Notes: generated from the sequence alone by a model not told the origin. DNA of 7,082 nt from Nitrospirales bacterium (GCA_029261375.1 JAJDBL010000382.1:1-7082); one strand, 5' to 3'. Shown: positions 1-6,675, counted from the stretch's first letter. Numbers and translations are program-made.

Positions 1-46
1 CCTGTCGAGCTTTGACAGAACGAAAATTTCTTCGGTATCCTTAGAC

Positions 47-700
47 ATGTCATCTGATTCGTTGCCAACTCAGGAAGCACCGTTCCCCATCCCAACGATC
101 GTTCCGATCTTTCCGTTGCCGACCGTCGTCTTGTTCCCTCACACGTACTTGCCTCTCCATATTTTCGAACCTCGCTATCGCGAGATGGTCGCGGATACGG
201 CAGCACGAAACCAGTGTATTGGTATGGCATTACTCAAAGAGGGATGGGAAGAGCAGTATGAGGGCGCACCGTTGATTTTCCAGCAAGGCGCAGTCGGACG
301 TCTGGTGAGTGTGAAGAAGATGTCCGACGGCCGATACAACATCGTGCTGCATGGTCTACGCCGTTGTCTGTATGAAGAAGAGGAAGTCGGTACCGGGTAT
401 CGGCAGGCGAGAGTCTCTCTTCTTCCAGAAGACAATACCGAAACCTTAGATTCCGTATTGCTCGGCCATCTGGCGGGCGCGGCGAAGGAATATCTCCTCT
501 CACAAAAAGCCGAGGACCAGTACCAGATCATCTCATCAGGACAAATGAGCGACCGGGTGTTGGTGAACAGCCTGTCGGCAGGGTTGGACTTCACTCCAGA
601 TGAAAAACAGTTTCTTCTTGAGTCTGACACGTTAGCCCAACAAGCCGGGCGGCTGGTAGACTTGATTCGGTTCAAATTGCCAACCCCTACTCAGGGGTAG
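47..700 (+). CDS. LON substrate-binding domain protein (stand-alone, no protease)
   Basis: A 217-residue protein consisting almost entirely of the N-terminal LON domain (PF02190/COG2802 type). Residues about 17-45 carry the family opening: IFPLP at 21-25, a VLFP strand and HIFEPRYREM at 38-47. The centre has GAVGRLVSV (81-89) and DGRYNIVLHGLRR (94-106), matching the usual 'GtvGri...DGRy.i.l.G..R' pattern. The helical C-terminal part (about 168-210) has the typical ekQ.LLE segment at 187-192. There is no AAA+ ATPase and no Ser-Lys protease domain, and about 210-220 residues is normal for these stand-alone proteins. Their role is not firmly known; binding of unfolded proteins or a peptide-related function is inferred from the Lon protease domain. 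The ATG at 47 lacks a clear Shine-Dalgarno. The frame is open to the left edge without another ATG, and another frame ends in TAG at 42-44, so an upstream gene could end just before it. The family call is solid; the exact start is less sure. Confidence 0.9.
   Translation: MSSDSLPTQEAPFPIPTIVPIFPLPTVVLFPHTYLPLHIFEPRYREMVADTAARNQCIGMALLKEGWEEQYEGAPLIFQQGAVGRLVSVKKMSDGRYNIVLHGLRRCLYEEEEVGTGYRQARVSLLPEDNTETLDSVLLGHLAGAAKEYLLSQKAEDQYQIISSGQMSDRVLVNSLSAGLDFTPDEKQFLLESDTLAQQAGRLVDLIRFKLPTPTQG
683..698 (+). terminator. Short GC-rich hairpin overlapping the LON gene stop codon
   Basis: ACCCCT (683-688), loop ACTC and AGGGGT (693-698) form a perfect six-base-pair stem. Its right arm includes the first base of the TAG stop (698-700). 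No T-run follows, so it is not a textbook Rho-independent terminator. It could still help end transcription or protect the 3' end, together with the repeat just downstream. Confidence 0.35.
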
Positions 701-826
701 CAGGACGCCCCAAAAGGCCGTCAGCGGCGTTCTCGCTTCGCTCCTTCGACTCAACGTACAGTAGTACGATTCGTCTCGCAGCTCACTGCGGCCTTGCTGA
801 GCGCCCTTTTCCGACATCCTTTGAAC
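701..826. repeat. Palindromic intergenic repeat (REP/MITE-like) between convergent genes
   Basis: The non-coding gap between the convergent LON and rlmB genes is packed with nested inverted repeats. The outer arms are AAGGCCG (714-720) and CGGCCTT (789-795); with a one-base bulge the pairing extends through CAG/CTG. The centre is a perfect hairpin, CGTAC (755-759), loop AGTA, GTACG (764-768), with further patchy pairing outside it (CGA/TCG). A third pair, GCTCA (781-785) and TGAGC (798-802), lies at the right. From memory this sequence type, read on the minus strand, recurs in Nitrospira genomes, where it is often mis-annotated as short hypothetical proteins. I cannot confirm copy number here. 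It may act as a bidirectional terminator or be a non-autonomous mobile repeat. The outer limits are approximate. Confidence 0.6.
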
Positions 827-839
827 TGTCGGCAATTTC

Positions 840-1634
840 TTATTGATTTTCTCTCTGACGGCGTGCTTCGTAGAACAGAATTCCGGCTGACACTGCTGCA
901 TTGAGTGACGTGACCTGACCATGCTGAGGAATGTGGATGAGTTGGTCGCAGTGTTCTCGTAACGAAGCTCGCATTCCAAGAGCCTCGTTTCCGATTACTA
1001 TCGCTGTTGGTTTCCGAAGATCACTTTCCCCCACTGGCACTCCCTGGCTACCGTCTGTTCCTAGGACCTGGATTCCACGTGTTCTGAATTCCCTGAGCAG
1101 CTCCTCAAGATTGTCGCTGCGCGCGATAGGAACGTGATTGACCGCGCCGGCGGAACTCCTCGCAACTAGACTCGTGACACCGACCTGATGGGTGGTGCCG
1201 ATGAAGATCCCATCAACGCCGAGAACATCAGCGGATCGAATCAACGCTCCGAAATTAAAGGGGTCTTGAATGGCATCGCAGATCACGAGGAGTGGTGTTT
1301 CGTTCTCGCTTGTGATTTTGTCGAGAAGTGAAACCGGCTCTTCATACGGAAACTCTGGCATTTTTGCCAGGTAGCCCTGATGCTCAGAAGAATGACAACG
1401 TTTCCGTAGCGCAGCAGGAGGCTCATGAGTGACTGTGAGTGAATTTCCGCTCGCAAGGTCTTGGATCAGCTCGAGTTCTTCAGCCAAGAGTTGATCGGAA
1501 CAATACAACTCAAGCACGGGCCAATGCCCAGCGCGAAGGGTTTCCAGAACCACGTTCCGCCCCCACAACCAACACTTCTGGTGACTCCCAAGAAGCGGCG
1601 CTTTCTTTCGTCCACGACGATAACGTTCAACCAC
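840..1634 (-). CDS. rlmB: SpoU/TrmH-family rRNA 2'-O-ribose methyltransferase, RlmB-like
   Basis: A 264-residue SPOUT-class methyltransferase (COG0566). An N-terminal substrate-binding domain (about 22-100) contains WGRNVVLETL and the family's EHQGYLAKM (84-92). The catalytic SpoU domain (about 114-260) has all three motifs. Motif 1 is DPFNFGALIRSA with N127, G129 and R133. Motif 2 is IVIGNEALGM with N216 and E217. Motif 3 is IPQHGQVTSLNAAVSAG with S243, L244 and N245, forming the trefoil-knot SAM site. E. coli RlmB methylates the ribose of G2251 in 23S rRNA in the cytoplasm. The same family includes enzymes for other 23S positions and tRNA, so the exact target is inferred. The start is GTG at 1634, because a stop codon lies only two codons further upstream in frame; a weak GAG sits five bases before it. 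Motif 2 has Ala at 218 where Gly is commoner. The length is normal for the family (about 240-270), and the gene looks intact. Confidence 0.9.
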   Translation of the reverse strand: MVERYRRGRKKAPLLGSHQKCWLWGRNVVLETLRAGHWPVLELYCSDQLLAEELELIQDLASGNSLTVTHEPPAALRKRCHSSEHQGYLAKMPEFPYEEPVSLLDKITSENETPLLVICDAIQDPFNFGALIRSADVLGVDGIFIGTTHQVGVTSLVARSSAGAVNHVPIARSDNLEELLREFRTRGIQVLGTDGSQGVPVGESDLRKPTAIVIGNEALGMRASLREHCDQLIHIPQHGQVTSLNAAVSAGILFYEARRQRENQ

Positions 1635-1655
1635 GATTTCTCAACAATAACACAG

Positions 1656-1664
1656 ATTATGGCA
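1656..1664 (-). promoter_or_regulatory. Possible extended -10 promoter for the rRNA methyltransferase gene
   Basis: On the minus strand TGC-CATAAT (positions 1664 down to 1656) matches the extended -10 pattern TGn-TATAAT in all but one base. No good -35 box lies 16-18 bases upstream, as is usual for extended -10 promoters. The predicted start, near 1649, would leave a leader of about 15 bases before the GTG at 1634. This is judged by eye only. Confidence 0.3.
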
Positions 1665-1672
1665 AGCGATTC

Positions 1673-1701
1673 GAGACATCGGTAGAACGCTGGGATACAA
1701 T
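1673..1701 (+). promoter_or_regulatory. Possible sigma-70 promoter for the CobW-family GTPase gene
   Basis: GAGACA (1673-1678, four of six -35 consensus bases), a 17-base spacer and TACAAT (1696-1701, five of six -10 bases) lie in the 119-bp gap between divergent genes. Transcription would start near 1708, giving a leader of about 46 bases before the TTG start at 1754. I saw no palindrome resembling a Zur or other metal-regulator site. Confidence 0.35.
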
Positions 1702-1753
1702 CACTGTGGCTCGTGAACACTCAAATGTACTTGCGAATGAAAGGTAGCTGACG

Positions 1754-2659
1754 TTGTCAGATCAATCTCCTAGCGGTATTCCGGCCCTCGTCGTTTCCGG
1801 GTTTCTTGGAGCGGGAAAAACAACCCTCATCCGGAACCTGTTAGAAGATGCCCAGAGAACCGGGCATCGCTTGGCTGTAGTATCAAACGAATTTGGGGCG
1901 TTGGGCATCGATCAGGCGCTGTTTGGTCAAGGCGAAGATGACCGGTTTGTCGAGTTAGAAGGCGGATGTGTCTGTTGCCAGTTGTCCGACGAATTGCTCA
2001 CTACCCTTCATGACTTGTGGGAGCGGCACAAACCCGACCGCATGATCGTCGAGGCATCCGGGGTGGCTCTCCCATTTGAAATCTTGATGACGTTCTGGCG
2101 AGAACCCATCACCCAATGGGCAGGCGAAGCCTTAGCCGTCGTCGTTGTGAACGCAGAACAGCTTGCTGATAACCGAGATGTAGAAGGCACGGCCGAGCAA
2201 CAGATCTCCTCCGCTGACCTCTTGGTGCTCAATAAGTTGGACTTAGTCGAGAAAGCCGCAGCGACTCGTTTAGAGTCTGTGCTTGAGGAGATGGCGCCTG
2301 GCACCCCAGTTCTACACAGCGTGAACAGCCAGGTCGATCCTGCAATTTTATTCCCGCCGCAACCTACAGGGGCGAAAAAATCCAGGGCTCGCGAACAACC
2401 AGACGTTCCTCCACACACACACGAATCGTTTGAAGCAGAAGAAATTGCGATTGAAAGCGGAATTGCACCGGATGATCTGATGACGCAGCTGCAGCAACTC
2501 ACCGCACTTCGTGTCAAAGGAGTTGTCCGAACTTCGGAGGGATTACGGTTAGTGCAAGGTGTCGGCCCACGCATCCACTTGGTGGTTCCACCTTCGAAGA
2601 TTCCTGACAATCTGATTGGTCGAGTGGTTGCGATTCGCAGAGTGGATGGGAACGGCTAA
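1754..2659 (+). CDS. CobW/COG0523 family G3E GTPase, putative metal chaperone
   Basis: A 301-residue protein with the full G3E GTPase signature. Walker A is GFLGAGKTT (16-24, K22). The COG0523 metal-binding motif is GCVCC (71-75, with Cys 72, 74 and 75). A VEASG switch segment spans 99-103, and the guanine-specificity motif NKLD spans 160-163. The C-terminal CobW_C domain (about 226-297) includes RVKGVVRTSEGLRLVQGV. A small His pair, HTH at 221-223, sits in the linker between the domains. Family members use GTP hydrolysis to deliver Zn, Co, Fe or other metals to client proteins in the cytoplasm. The metal cannot be told from sequence, and no cobalamin, nitrile hydratase or zinc-responsive genes lie nearby. 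The start is TTG at 1754, with AAGG (1741-1744) nine bases before it; Walker A follows at the usual distance. The length is typical for the shorter members, and the gene looks intact. Confidence 0.9.
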   Translation: MSDQSPSGIPALVVSGFLGAGKTTLIRNLLEDAQRTGHRLAVVSNEFGALGIDQALFGQGEDDRFVELEGGCVCCQLSDELLTTLHDLWERHKPDRMIVEASGVALPFEILMTFWREPITQWAGEALAVVVVNAEQLADNRDVEGTAEQQISSADLLVLNKLDLVEKAAATRLESVLEEMAPGTPVLHSVNSQVDPAILFPPQPTGAKKSRAREQPDVPPHTHESFEAEEIAIESGIAPDDLMTQLQQLTALRVKGVVRTSEGLRLVQGVGPRIHLVVPPSKIPDNLIGRVVAIRRVDGNG

Positions 2660-2668
2660 CGTAGTGTT

Positions 2669-2851
2669 GTCATCTCAAACCGAAGGGAGAGATCTATGCC
2701 GCTGGATGGTGCCGCCAAGATTTCTCCCGTTGGTCGAACTGATGAACAAGATTCGGAACCAGAATATGGAATAGAAGACAGACAGCGCGTCTTCCACCTT
2801 CGCGCAACGCTCAGTTAAGAATACTAGATTCCGGGTCAAGCTCAGAATGAC
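2669..2851. repeat. Imperfect inverted-repeat element between convergent genes
   Basis: The gap between cobW and the DUF2130 gene is framed by related arms. The left begins GTCATCTCAAAC and ends GATCTA (2669-2696). The right, read on the opposite strand from 2851 to 2824, begins GTCATTCTGAGC and ends AATCTAG. The arms align with a few mismatches and one-base gaps over about 28 bases. The right arm is itself a degenerate palindrome, with ATTC (2828-2831) pairing with GAAT (2845-2848). Arms of the type 'GTCATTCTGAGC...GATCT' and 'GATTCCGGGTCAAGC...GAATGAC' are, from memory, common dispersed intergenic repeats in several bacterial phyla. The interior shows no convincing gene. The right arm stops three bases from the DUF2130 stop codon. 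Possible roles are transcription termination for both flanking genes or a decayed non-autonomous element. Confidence 0.5.
2696..2818 (+). CDS. Doubtful 40-residue open frame inside the inverted-repeat element
   Basis: An ATG at 2696 is preceded by GGGAG (2685-2689) at an ideal six-base spacing, and the frame runs 40 codons to TAA (2816-2818). The predicted peptide is acidic in the middle (DEQDSEPEYGIED), with no signal peptide, membrane segment or motif I recognise. The good ribosome-binding sequence lies inside the left arm of the surrounding repeat, so it may be fortuitous. I list it because the start context is better than that of several real genes here, but I think it is more likely not a gene. 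Confidence 0.15.
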   Translation: MPLDGAAKISPVGRTDEQDSEPEYGIEDRQRVFHLRATLS

Positions 2852-2853
2852 GG

Positions 2854-4143
2854 CTAATTGCCACCGGGTTCTTTAATGTCTCCATCCGGCCCGTCGAGTG
2901 CCTTCAGTTCCAGGCCTTCGATCTCCTGGAGTGTCTTACCTGCAATCCCTTGTAGGTCTCCGTACATGCCCACCGTCGCCTGCATCACTCGATCGATTTG
3001 TTCTTCGCGTTTGGCCCACTGCTTCATGATGACTTTTCGCTCTTTGTGCAGATCCTCATGCATCGTGGAAAAACCTTCTACAATGGCTTGGACTCTTTGC
3101 CGAAAGCGTGGGCCCATTAAATATTGGTACACCAGTTCCATCTTTGTCTGTTGCCCTTCTGAGGCTTGGCGGGCCGACGCCACTTCCATCAACATTTGAC
3201 GCAAGGCCATCGCCACAGGCAATGCGGATTTTGGATGGGTCACCCACACACCGTCGATGGACTCAAAGGTGTCAACGTTCTTAGGAAGGGTCTGACTGAC
3301 GATGACAGCAATCTCAGCTTTCGCCGCTCGTTGGTCCTCTCGCAGCTTCACCAGCCAACTATCACTCCAATTCTTCGTGCGCTTGGATTCCCACAAAATC
3401 GTGCCGCAGGGTTGACCAATTGGGGTTACGACACGATGCACGACATCTCCACCATGTTCCCCTTTTGGAACAGGCAAAATCTGGTCGAACGGAAACTTCG
3501 TTGTCAGCAGCGCTTCAAGCTCAAGTTCTTGCACCTCACCTTGCAGCTGTTGTGAACCCTGCTCTGCTTTGCGTTTGAGTTCTTCGATCTGCTTCTGCAT
3601 CGCGGTGATGGTTTGTTCTTTTTCCGTGACCTTGAGTCGTAGTGCGTCTTCTGCTTCTTTCTTCGCTTGTTCACGTGCCAGGCCAAGGCCGCTTTGCACT
3701 CGCGTTTCTATCGTCAGCTCCAACTCGCGCTTTGCGTCATCAAGTTCACGTTGTTTTTTGACCAGTTCGGCTTGGGCTTTCTGTGCATCCGCAAGTTTCA
3801 GATCGCGTTGTTTGAGAACCTCGTGAAGATCGGCAATTTCTTTGGCTTTCTGATCAAGATCAGTCGCCATGACCAATTTGGCTTTCTTGGCTTCCTCGGC
3901 TGCTATTTTCGTCCGCTCTTGCTGTAGCTTCGCCGTGATCTGCTCATCGATGGTGGCTTTGGCTTTGGCAACTGATTCTTCGCGTTCCCGAATGGAGGCC
4001 TCTTGCTTTGCAATATCCCCATCCTTCTCCCGAATCCGCTGCTCATACTCTCGACGCGTTGATTCAAGGAGCGGAGCTGCAAGAGAATCGGTGAGCTTGA
4101 TCTCATTTTTACAGTCAGGGCAAATGATGGTGGGTTCTGTCAT
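2854..4143 (-). CDS. DUF2130 domain coiled-coil protein, nuclease-like core
   Basis: A 429-residue cytoplasmic protein with no signal peptide. The N-terminus has a single CPDC knuckle (Cys 8 and 11), half of a zinc-ribbon-like motif. Residues about 28-210 are a long charged coiled coil rich in Glu, Lys, Gln and Ala. The DUF2130 core (PF09903, about 207-345) includes TTKFPFDQILPVPKG, GGDVVHRV (231-238), ILWESKRTKNWSD (249-261) and the LREDQRAAKAEIAVIVS stretch (267-283). Asp233, Glu252-x-Lys254 and Gln271 form a D...ExK...Q pattern like PD-(D/E)XK nucleases, and coiled coil plus nuclease-like core recalls RmuC. That function is my inference; the family is formally uncharacterised. A second helical stretch (345-410) follows. 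The ATG at 4143 is preceded by AAAAGG at a good distance on the minus strand. The gene looks complete and is transcribed divergently from the lytic transglycosylase gene. Confidence 0.85.
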   Translation of the reverse strand: MTEPTIICPDCKNEIKLTDSLAAPLLESTRREYEQRIREKDGDIAKQEASIREREESVAKAKATIDEQITAKLQQERTKIAAEEAKKAKLVMATDLDQKAKEIADLHEVLKQRDLKLADAQKAQAELVKKQRELDDAKRELELTIETRVQSGLGLAREQAKKEAEDALRLKVTEKEQTITAMQKQIEELKRKAEQGSQQLQGEVQELELEALLTTKFPFDQILPVPKGEHGGDVVHRVVTPIGQPCGTILWESKRTKNWSDSWLVKLREDQRAAKAEIAVIVSQTLPKNVDTFESIDGVWVTHPKSALPVAMALRQMLMEVASARQASEGQQTKMELVYQYLMGPRFRQRVQAIVEGFSTMHEDLHKERKVIMKQWAKREEQIDRVMQATVGMYGDLQGIAGKTLQEIEGLELKALDGPDGDIKEPGGN

Positions 4144-4488
4144 GATGACCTTTTGGGCGATGCTGAAAACGTCAGTCAGCGGGGTTCTCCGTCTGCTGTC
4201 GTGCTCTGGTACGCTGCATTCGCTGGACGGACCAATCGTAACACAAAGTCGTGGACCCCTAACGGTCGATTGTCATGCTTCGTACGGCTTGTCTCGATAT
4301 ACATGATTACGATATGGTTCTACGGTATTTGTCCGCGTAATTTTGAAGATGACCACTGCTTTGTAACCTGAAATTTTGTACGTATATCCCTACTCCCTCA
4401 ACGTAGAGGTAACGGGCTGGAGTTACATGATCAACGTTTTTTCCTCGTTACGCCTTTTTCGAGTTCGAGGTCATTCCCAAACGGCCCC
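4144..4488. other. 345-bp divergent intergenic region, no gene seen
   Basis: The gap separates the divergent DUF2130 and lytic transglycosylase genes and must hold both promoters. Visible structure is limited: CAATCG (4233-4238) and CGATTG (4267-4272) as an inverted pair; CGATAT repeated directly at 4295-4300 and 4310-4315; CAACGT repeated at 4399-4404 and 4432-4437; a weak GTAAC/GTTAC hairpin (4409-4413 and 4422-4426); and a six-T run at 4437-4442. The right half is more AT-rich than the flanking genes. A 72-codon plus-strand frame from a TTG at 4153 has no ribosome-binding site and no recognisable features. Confidence 0.6.
4361..4388 (+). promoter_or_regulatory. Weak candidate promoter for the lytic transglycosylase gene
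   Basis: TTGTAA (4361-4366), a 16-base spacer and TATATC (4383-4388) each match four of six consensus bases, in the most AT-rich part of the gap. Transcription from here would give a leader of roughly 90-95 bases before the ATG at 4489. This is by-eye matching only, and other placements are possible. Confidence 0.25.
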
Positions 4489-6618
4489 ATGAGAATACTC
4501 TTCACCATCATTGCGCTCTTGATGTTCGCGGGATCCGCGGAGGCTGCCGCGCGTTCAGATCTCTTTCCGCAACCGCCTGAAATCTCCCCCGCCGTAAATT
4601 TCTGGACCCGCGTCTACACCGAGATCAATACGGGCGAGGGTTTCATCCATGACTTACGACATCTCGATGTTGTATATGAGGTCTTGAAACTCCCTAAAAA
4701 CTCCAGCCGAAAAGCCAGGTCCAGGGCGATGGAGAAAGCCAAGGATCGGTACGCAAAGATCCTTCGCTCTCTGGCCAAAGGAAAACGGTCAAACCTGACT
4801 GCTGAGGCTGCGCGTGTCCTCGCTTTGTGGCCAGAGGGGGTGAGCAAGAAAACACTCCGAAACGCAGCACGGCAACTCCGGTTTCAGCAAGGCCAAGCCA
4901 ATAAGTTCCGAGATGGCTTGATCCGTTCCGGGGCATGGATGCCCCATATCCGAAAAACACTTGCCGAGCGAGGATTGCCCCACGAGATTGCGGCACTGCC
5001 CCATGTCGAGTCCTCCTTTAATCCGGAAGCGGCATCCCACGCGGGTGCGGCTGGATTATGGCAGTTTACGCGATCGACAGGCCGGAGATTCATGCGAATC
5101 GATCACGTTGTCGACCAACGGCGAGATCCGTACATGTCGACAATCGCTGCCGCTCAATTACTTGAACAGAACTATGCAACCCTCGGCCATTGGCCGCTAG
5201 CGATGACTGCGTACAACCACGGAGTCGCGGGAATGCGCCGCGCCGTGCGACGATTAAAAACACATCGCATCGATACGATTATCGAACGATATCGAAGTCG
5301 CACGTTCGGCTTTGCGTCACGAAACTTCTATCCGGCGTTTCTCGCCGCCGTACGTGTCACCGACAATGCCAACGCGTATTTCGGACACCTTGACCATGCT
5401 ATTCCAGTCGAGACCACAACGGTAAAGGTTCCCGAGTATCTCCATGTGAACACTGTTGGATCAGTCTTCGACATCGATGCCGCAACGCTGAAGCGATACA
5501 ATCCCGCCCTGAAGAAACCAGTCTGGACTGGTAAGAAGTATGTCCCCCGAGGTTTCGAACTGCGCTTGCCAACGTCATTTCTTAGCGGGGATCCTGAAAT
5601 TATTCTGGCCAACATCCCCCAAGACAAACGGTTCGTGAAACAGCAGCGCGACCGATACCACAAGGTACGACGAGGCGATACGTTATCGACCATCGCGACG
5701 AGGTACGGCATTCGCCTGACGGAACTGGTAGGTTTTAATGGACTTAACCGACGTAAACCAATCTATCCAGGACAGCGAATTCAGCTTCCAGGGACAGATG
5801 TGCCCACGCGACAAATAACCCCTATCACGCGACAAACAATTCCCGATGATGGCGAGTACGTGGTACGGCGTGGCGATTCCATCCATAGAATCACCCAACG
5901 ATTCGGTGTCGACGAAAAAACGCTGTTGGCACTGAATCCAATGCGAAACAGGCATCAGCTCGAGATTGGGCAGGTCCTACGTCTGATGCCGGTTGTCACC
6001 GACCAACCAGAGACTGTCGTCGTGGCGTTAGCTGAACCGGAAACGCTAGAGCCCAAGGCCGCGTCACCCACCATGACCATTACCAGATTGAACGAGCCGC
6101 GACCACAACCACAAGACGTTGTCGAGGAGCTGGATGAGAACGTCCTGGCCGCGACTCAAGTGACACTCTCGGCCGACCCCAGCGACTACACCGCGGCTGG
6201 AGACGAAACGATCGAAGTCCAAGCTCGCGAAACGCTTGGGCATTATGCTGATTGGCTTGGGGTTCCCACTCAGAGACTGCGCAATCTCAATCACATGGGT
6301 TTTGGTGAACACGTCGTCATCGGTGAACGGTTGCGGCTAGAATTTTCGCGTGTTGATGATGAAACGTTTGAACAACGCCGCTTGGCCTATCATCAAGAAC
6401 TTCAAGAAAGGTTTTTCGACCAATATCATATCGAGGGAACCGACACCCACATCGTACGGCGCGGAGAGTCAATTTGGACGATGTCTCGAGAGAAGTACCA
6501 TGTCCCGGTGTGGCTTCTTCGCCAATATAATCCTGACCTGACACTTGAACAAATGCATCCAGGAACGCTCGTTAAAATTCCGAAGTTGACGCGCGTGACG
6601 AATGGAGAAGCCGGTTAG
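4489..6618 (+). CDS. mltD: Secreted MltD-like lytic transglycosylase with LysM repeats
   Basis: A 709-residue exported murein hydrolase. A signal peptide (residues 1-19) ends in AEA before Ala20; no lipobox Cys is present, so it is probably periplasmic rather than a lipoprotein. After a basic helical region (about 60-145) comes the family 1 SLT domain (about 150-290): ALPHVESSFNPEAASHAGAAGLWQF (169-193) holds the catalytic Glu174, and the conserved AYNHG lies at 241-245. A degenerate LysM-like segment (about 310-361) links to LysM domains at about 390-433 (VRRGDTLSTIA) and 457-500 (VRRGDSIHRIT). A weaker one follows at about 574-617 (VQARETLGHYA), and another at 653-698 (VRRGESIWTMS). The enzyme cleaves the MurNAc-GlcNAc bond to give 1,6-anhydro ends, with LysM holding it on glycan. 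The ATG at 4489 is the only standard start in frame after TGA at 4369-4371. No good Shine-Dalgarno is visible; GAGG lies 18 bases away. Confidence 0.92.
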   Translation: MRILFTIIALLMFAGSAEAAARSDLFPQPPEISPAVNFWTRVYTEINTGEGFIHDLRHLDVVYEVLKLPKNSSRKARSRAMEKAKDRYAKILRSLAKGKRSNLTAEAARVLALWPEGVSKKTLRNAARQLRFQQGQANKFRDGLIRSGAWMPHIRKTLAERGLPHEIAALPHVESSFNPEAASHAGAAGLWQFTRSTGRRFMRIDHVVDQRRDPYMSTIAAAQLLEQNYATLGHWPLAMTAYNHGVAGMRRAVRRLKTHRIDTIIERYRSRTFGFASRNFYPAFLAAVRVTDNANAYFGHLDHAIPVETTTVKVPEYLHVNTVGSVFDIDAATLKRYNPALKKPVWTGKKYVPRGFELRLPTSFLSGDPEIILANIPQDKRFVKQQRDRYHKVRRGDTLSTIATRYGIRLTELVGFNGLNRRKPIYPGQRIQLPGTDVPTRQITPITRQTIPDDGEYVVRRGDSIHRITQRFGVDEKTLLALNPMRNRHQLEIGQVLRLMPVVTDQPETVVVALAEPETLEPKAASPTMTITRLNEPRPQPQDVVEELDENVLAATQVTLSADPSDYTAAGDETIEVQARETLGHYADWLGVPTQRLRNLNHMGFGEHVVIGERLRLEFSRVDDETFEQRRLAYHQELQERFFDQYHIEGTDTHIVRRGESIWTMSREKYHVPVWLLRQYNPDLTLEQMHPGTLVKIPKLTRVTNGEAG

Positions 6619-6630
6619 CGGTCAGCGAAA

Positions 6631-6675
6631 GGATCAACGGATCCAGCACGAAGAACTCTGAAGATCCCACGATCC
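6631..6675 (+). terminator. Possible hairpin just after the lytic transglycosylase gene
   Basis: GGATC-aac-GGATC (6631-6643) can pair with GATCC-cac-GATCC (6663-6675). This gives two five-base-pair stems separated by a symmetric 3x3 internal loop, with a 19-base terminal loop. It begins 12 bases after the TAG. No T-run follows, so it is at most an imperfect terminator or an mRNA-stabilising structure. Confidence 0.3.

Noticed and set aside
632..979. 115-codon minus-strand frame across the first repeat
   Set aside because: It spans the ends of two real genes plus the palindromic repeat; its sequence is the translated repeat and not a conserved protein.
1466..1720. 84-codon minus-strand frame overlapping the start of rlmB in another frame
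   Set aside because: It overlaps a gene with clear family motifs and its sequence shows only random Cys/Trp-rich composition with no recognisable domain.
1635..1753. Zur-like or other metal-regulator palindrome upstream of cobW
   Set aside because: I looked for an AT-rich inverted repeat of the Zur type and found only unpaired AT-rich stretches.
3056..3927. Several overlapping frames on both strands within the DUF2130 gene
   Set aside because: They are shadows of the coiled-coil gene, whose repetitive Glu/Lys/Ala codons leave the other frames open.
4153..4371. 72-codon plus-strand frame in the divergent gap, starting TTG
   Set aside because: No ribosome-binding site, the start is ten bases from the divergent DUF2130 start codon, and the composition is unlike the neighbouring genes.
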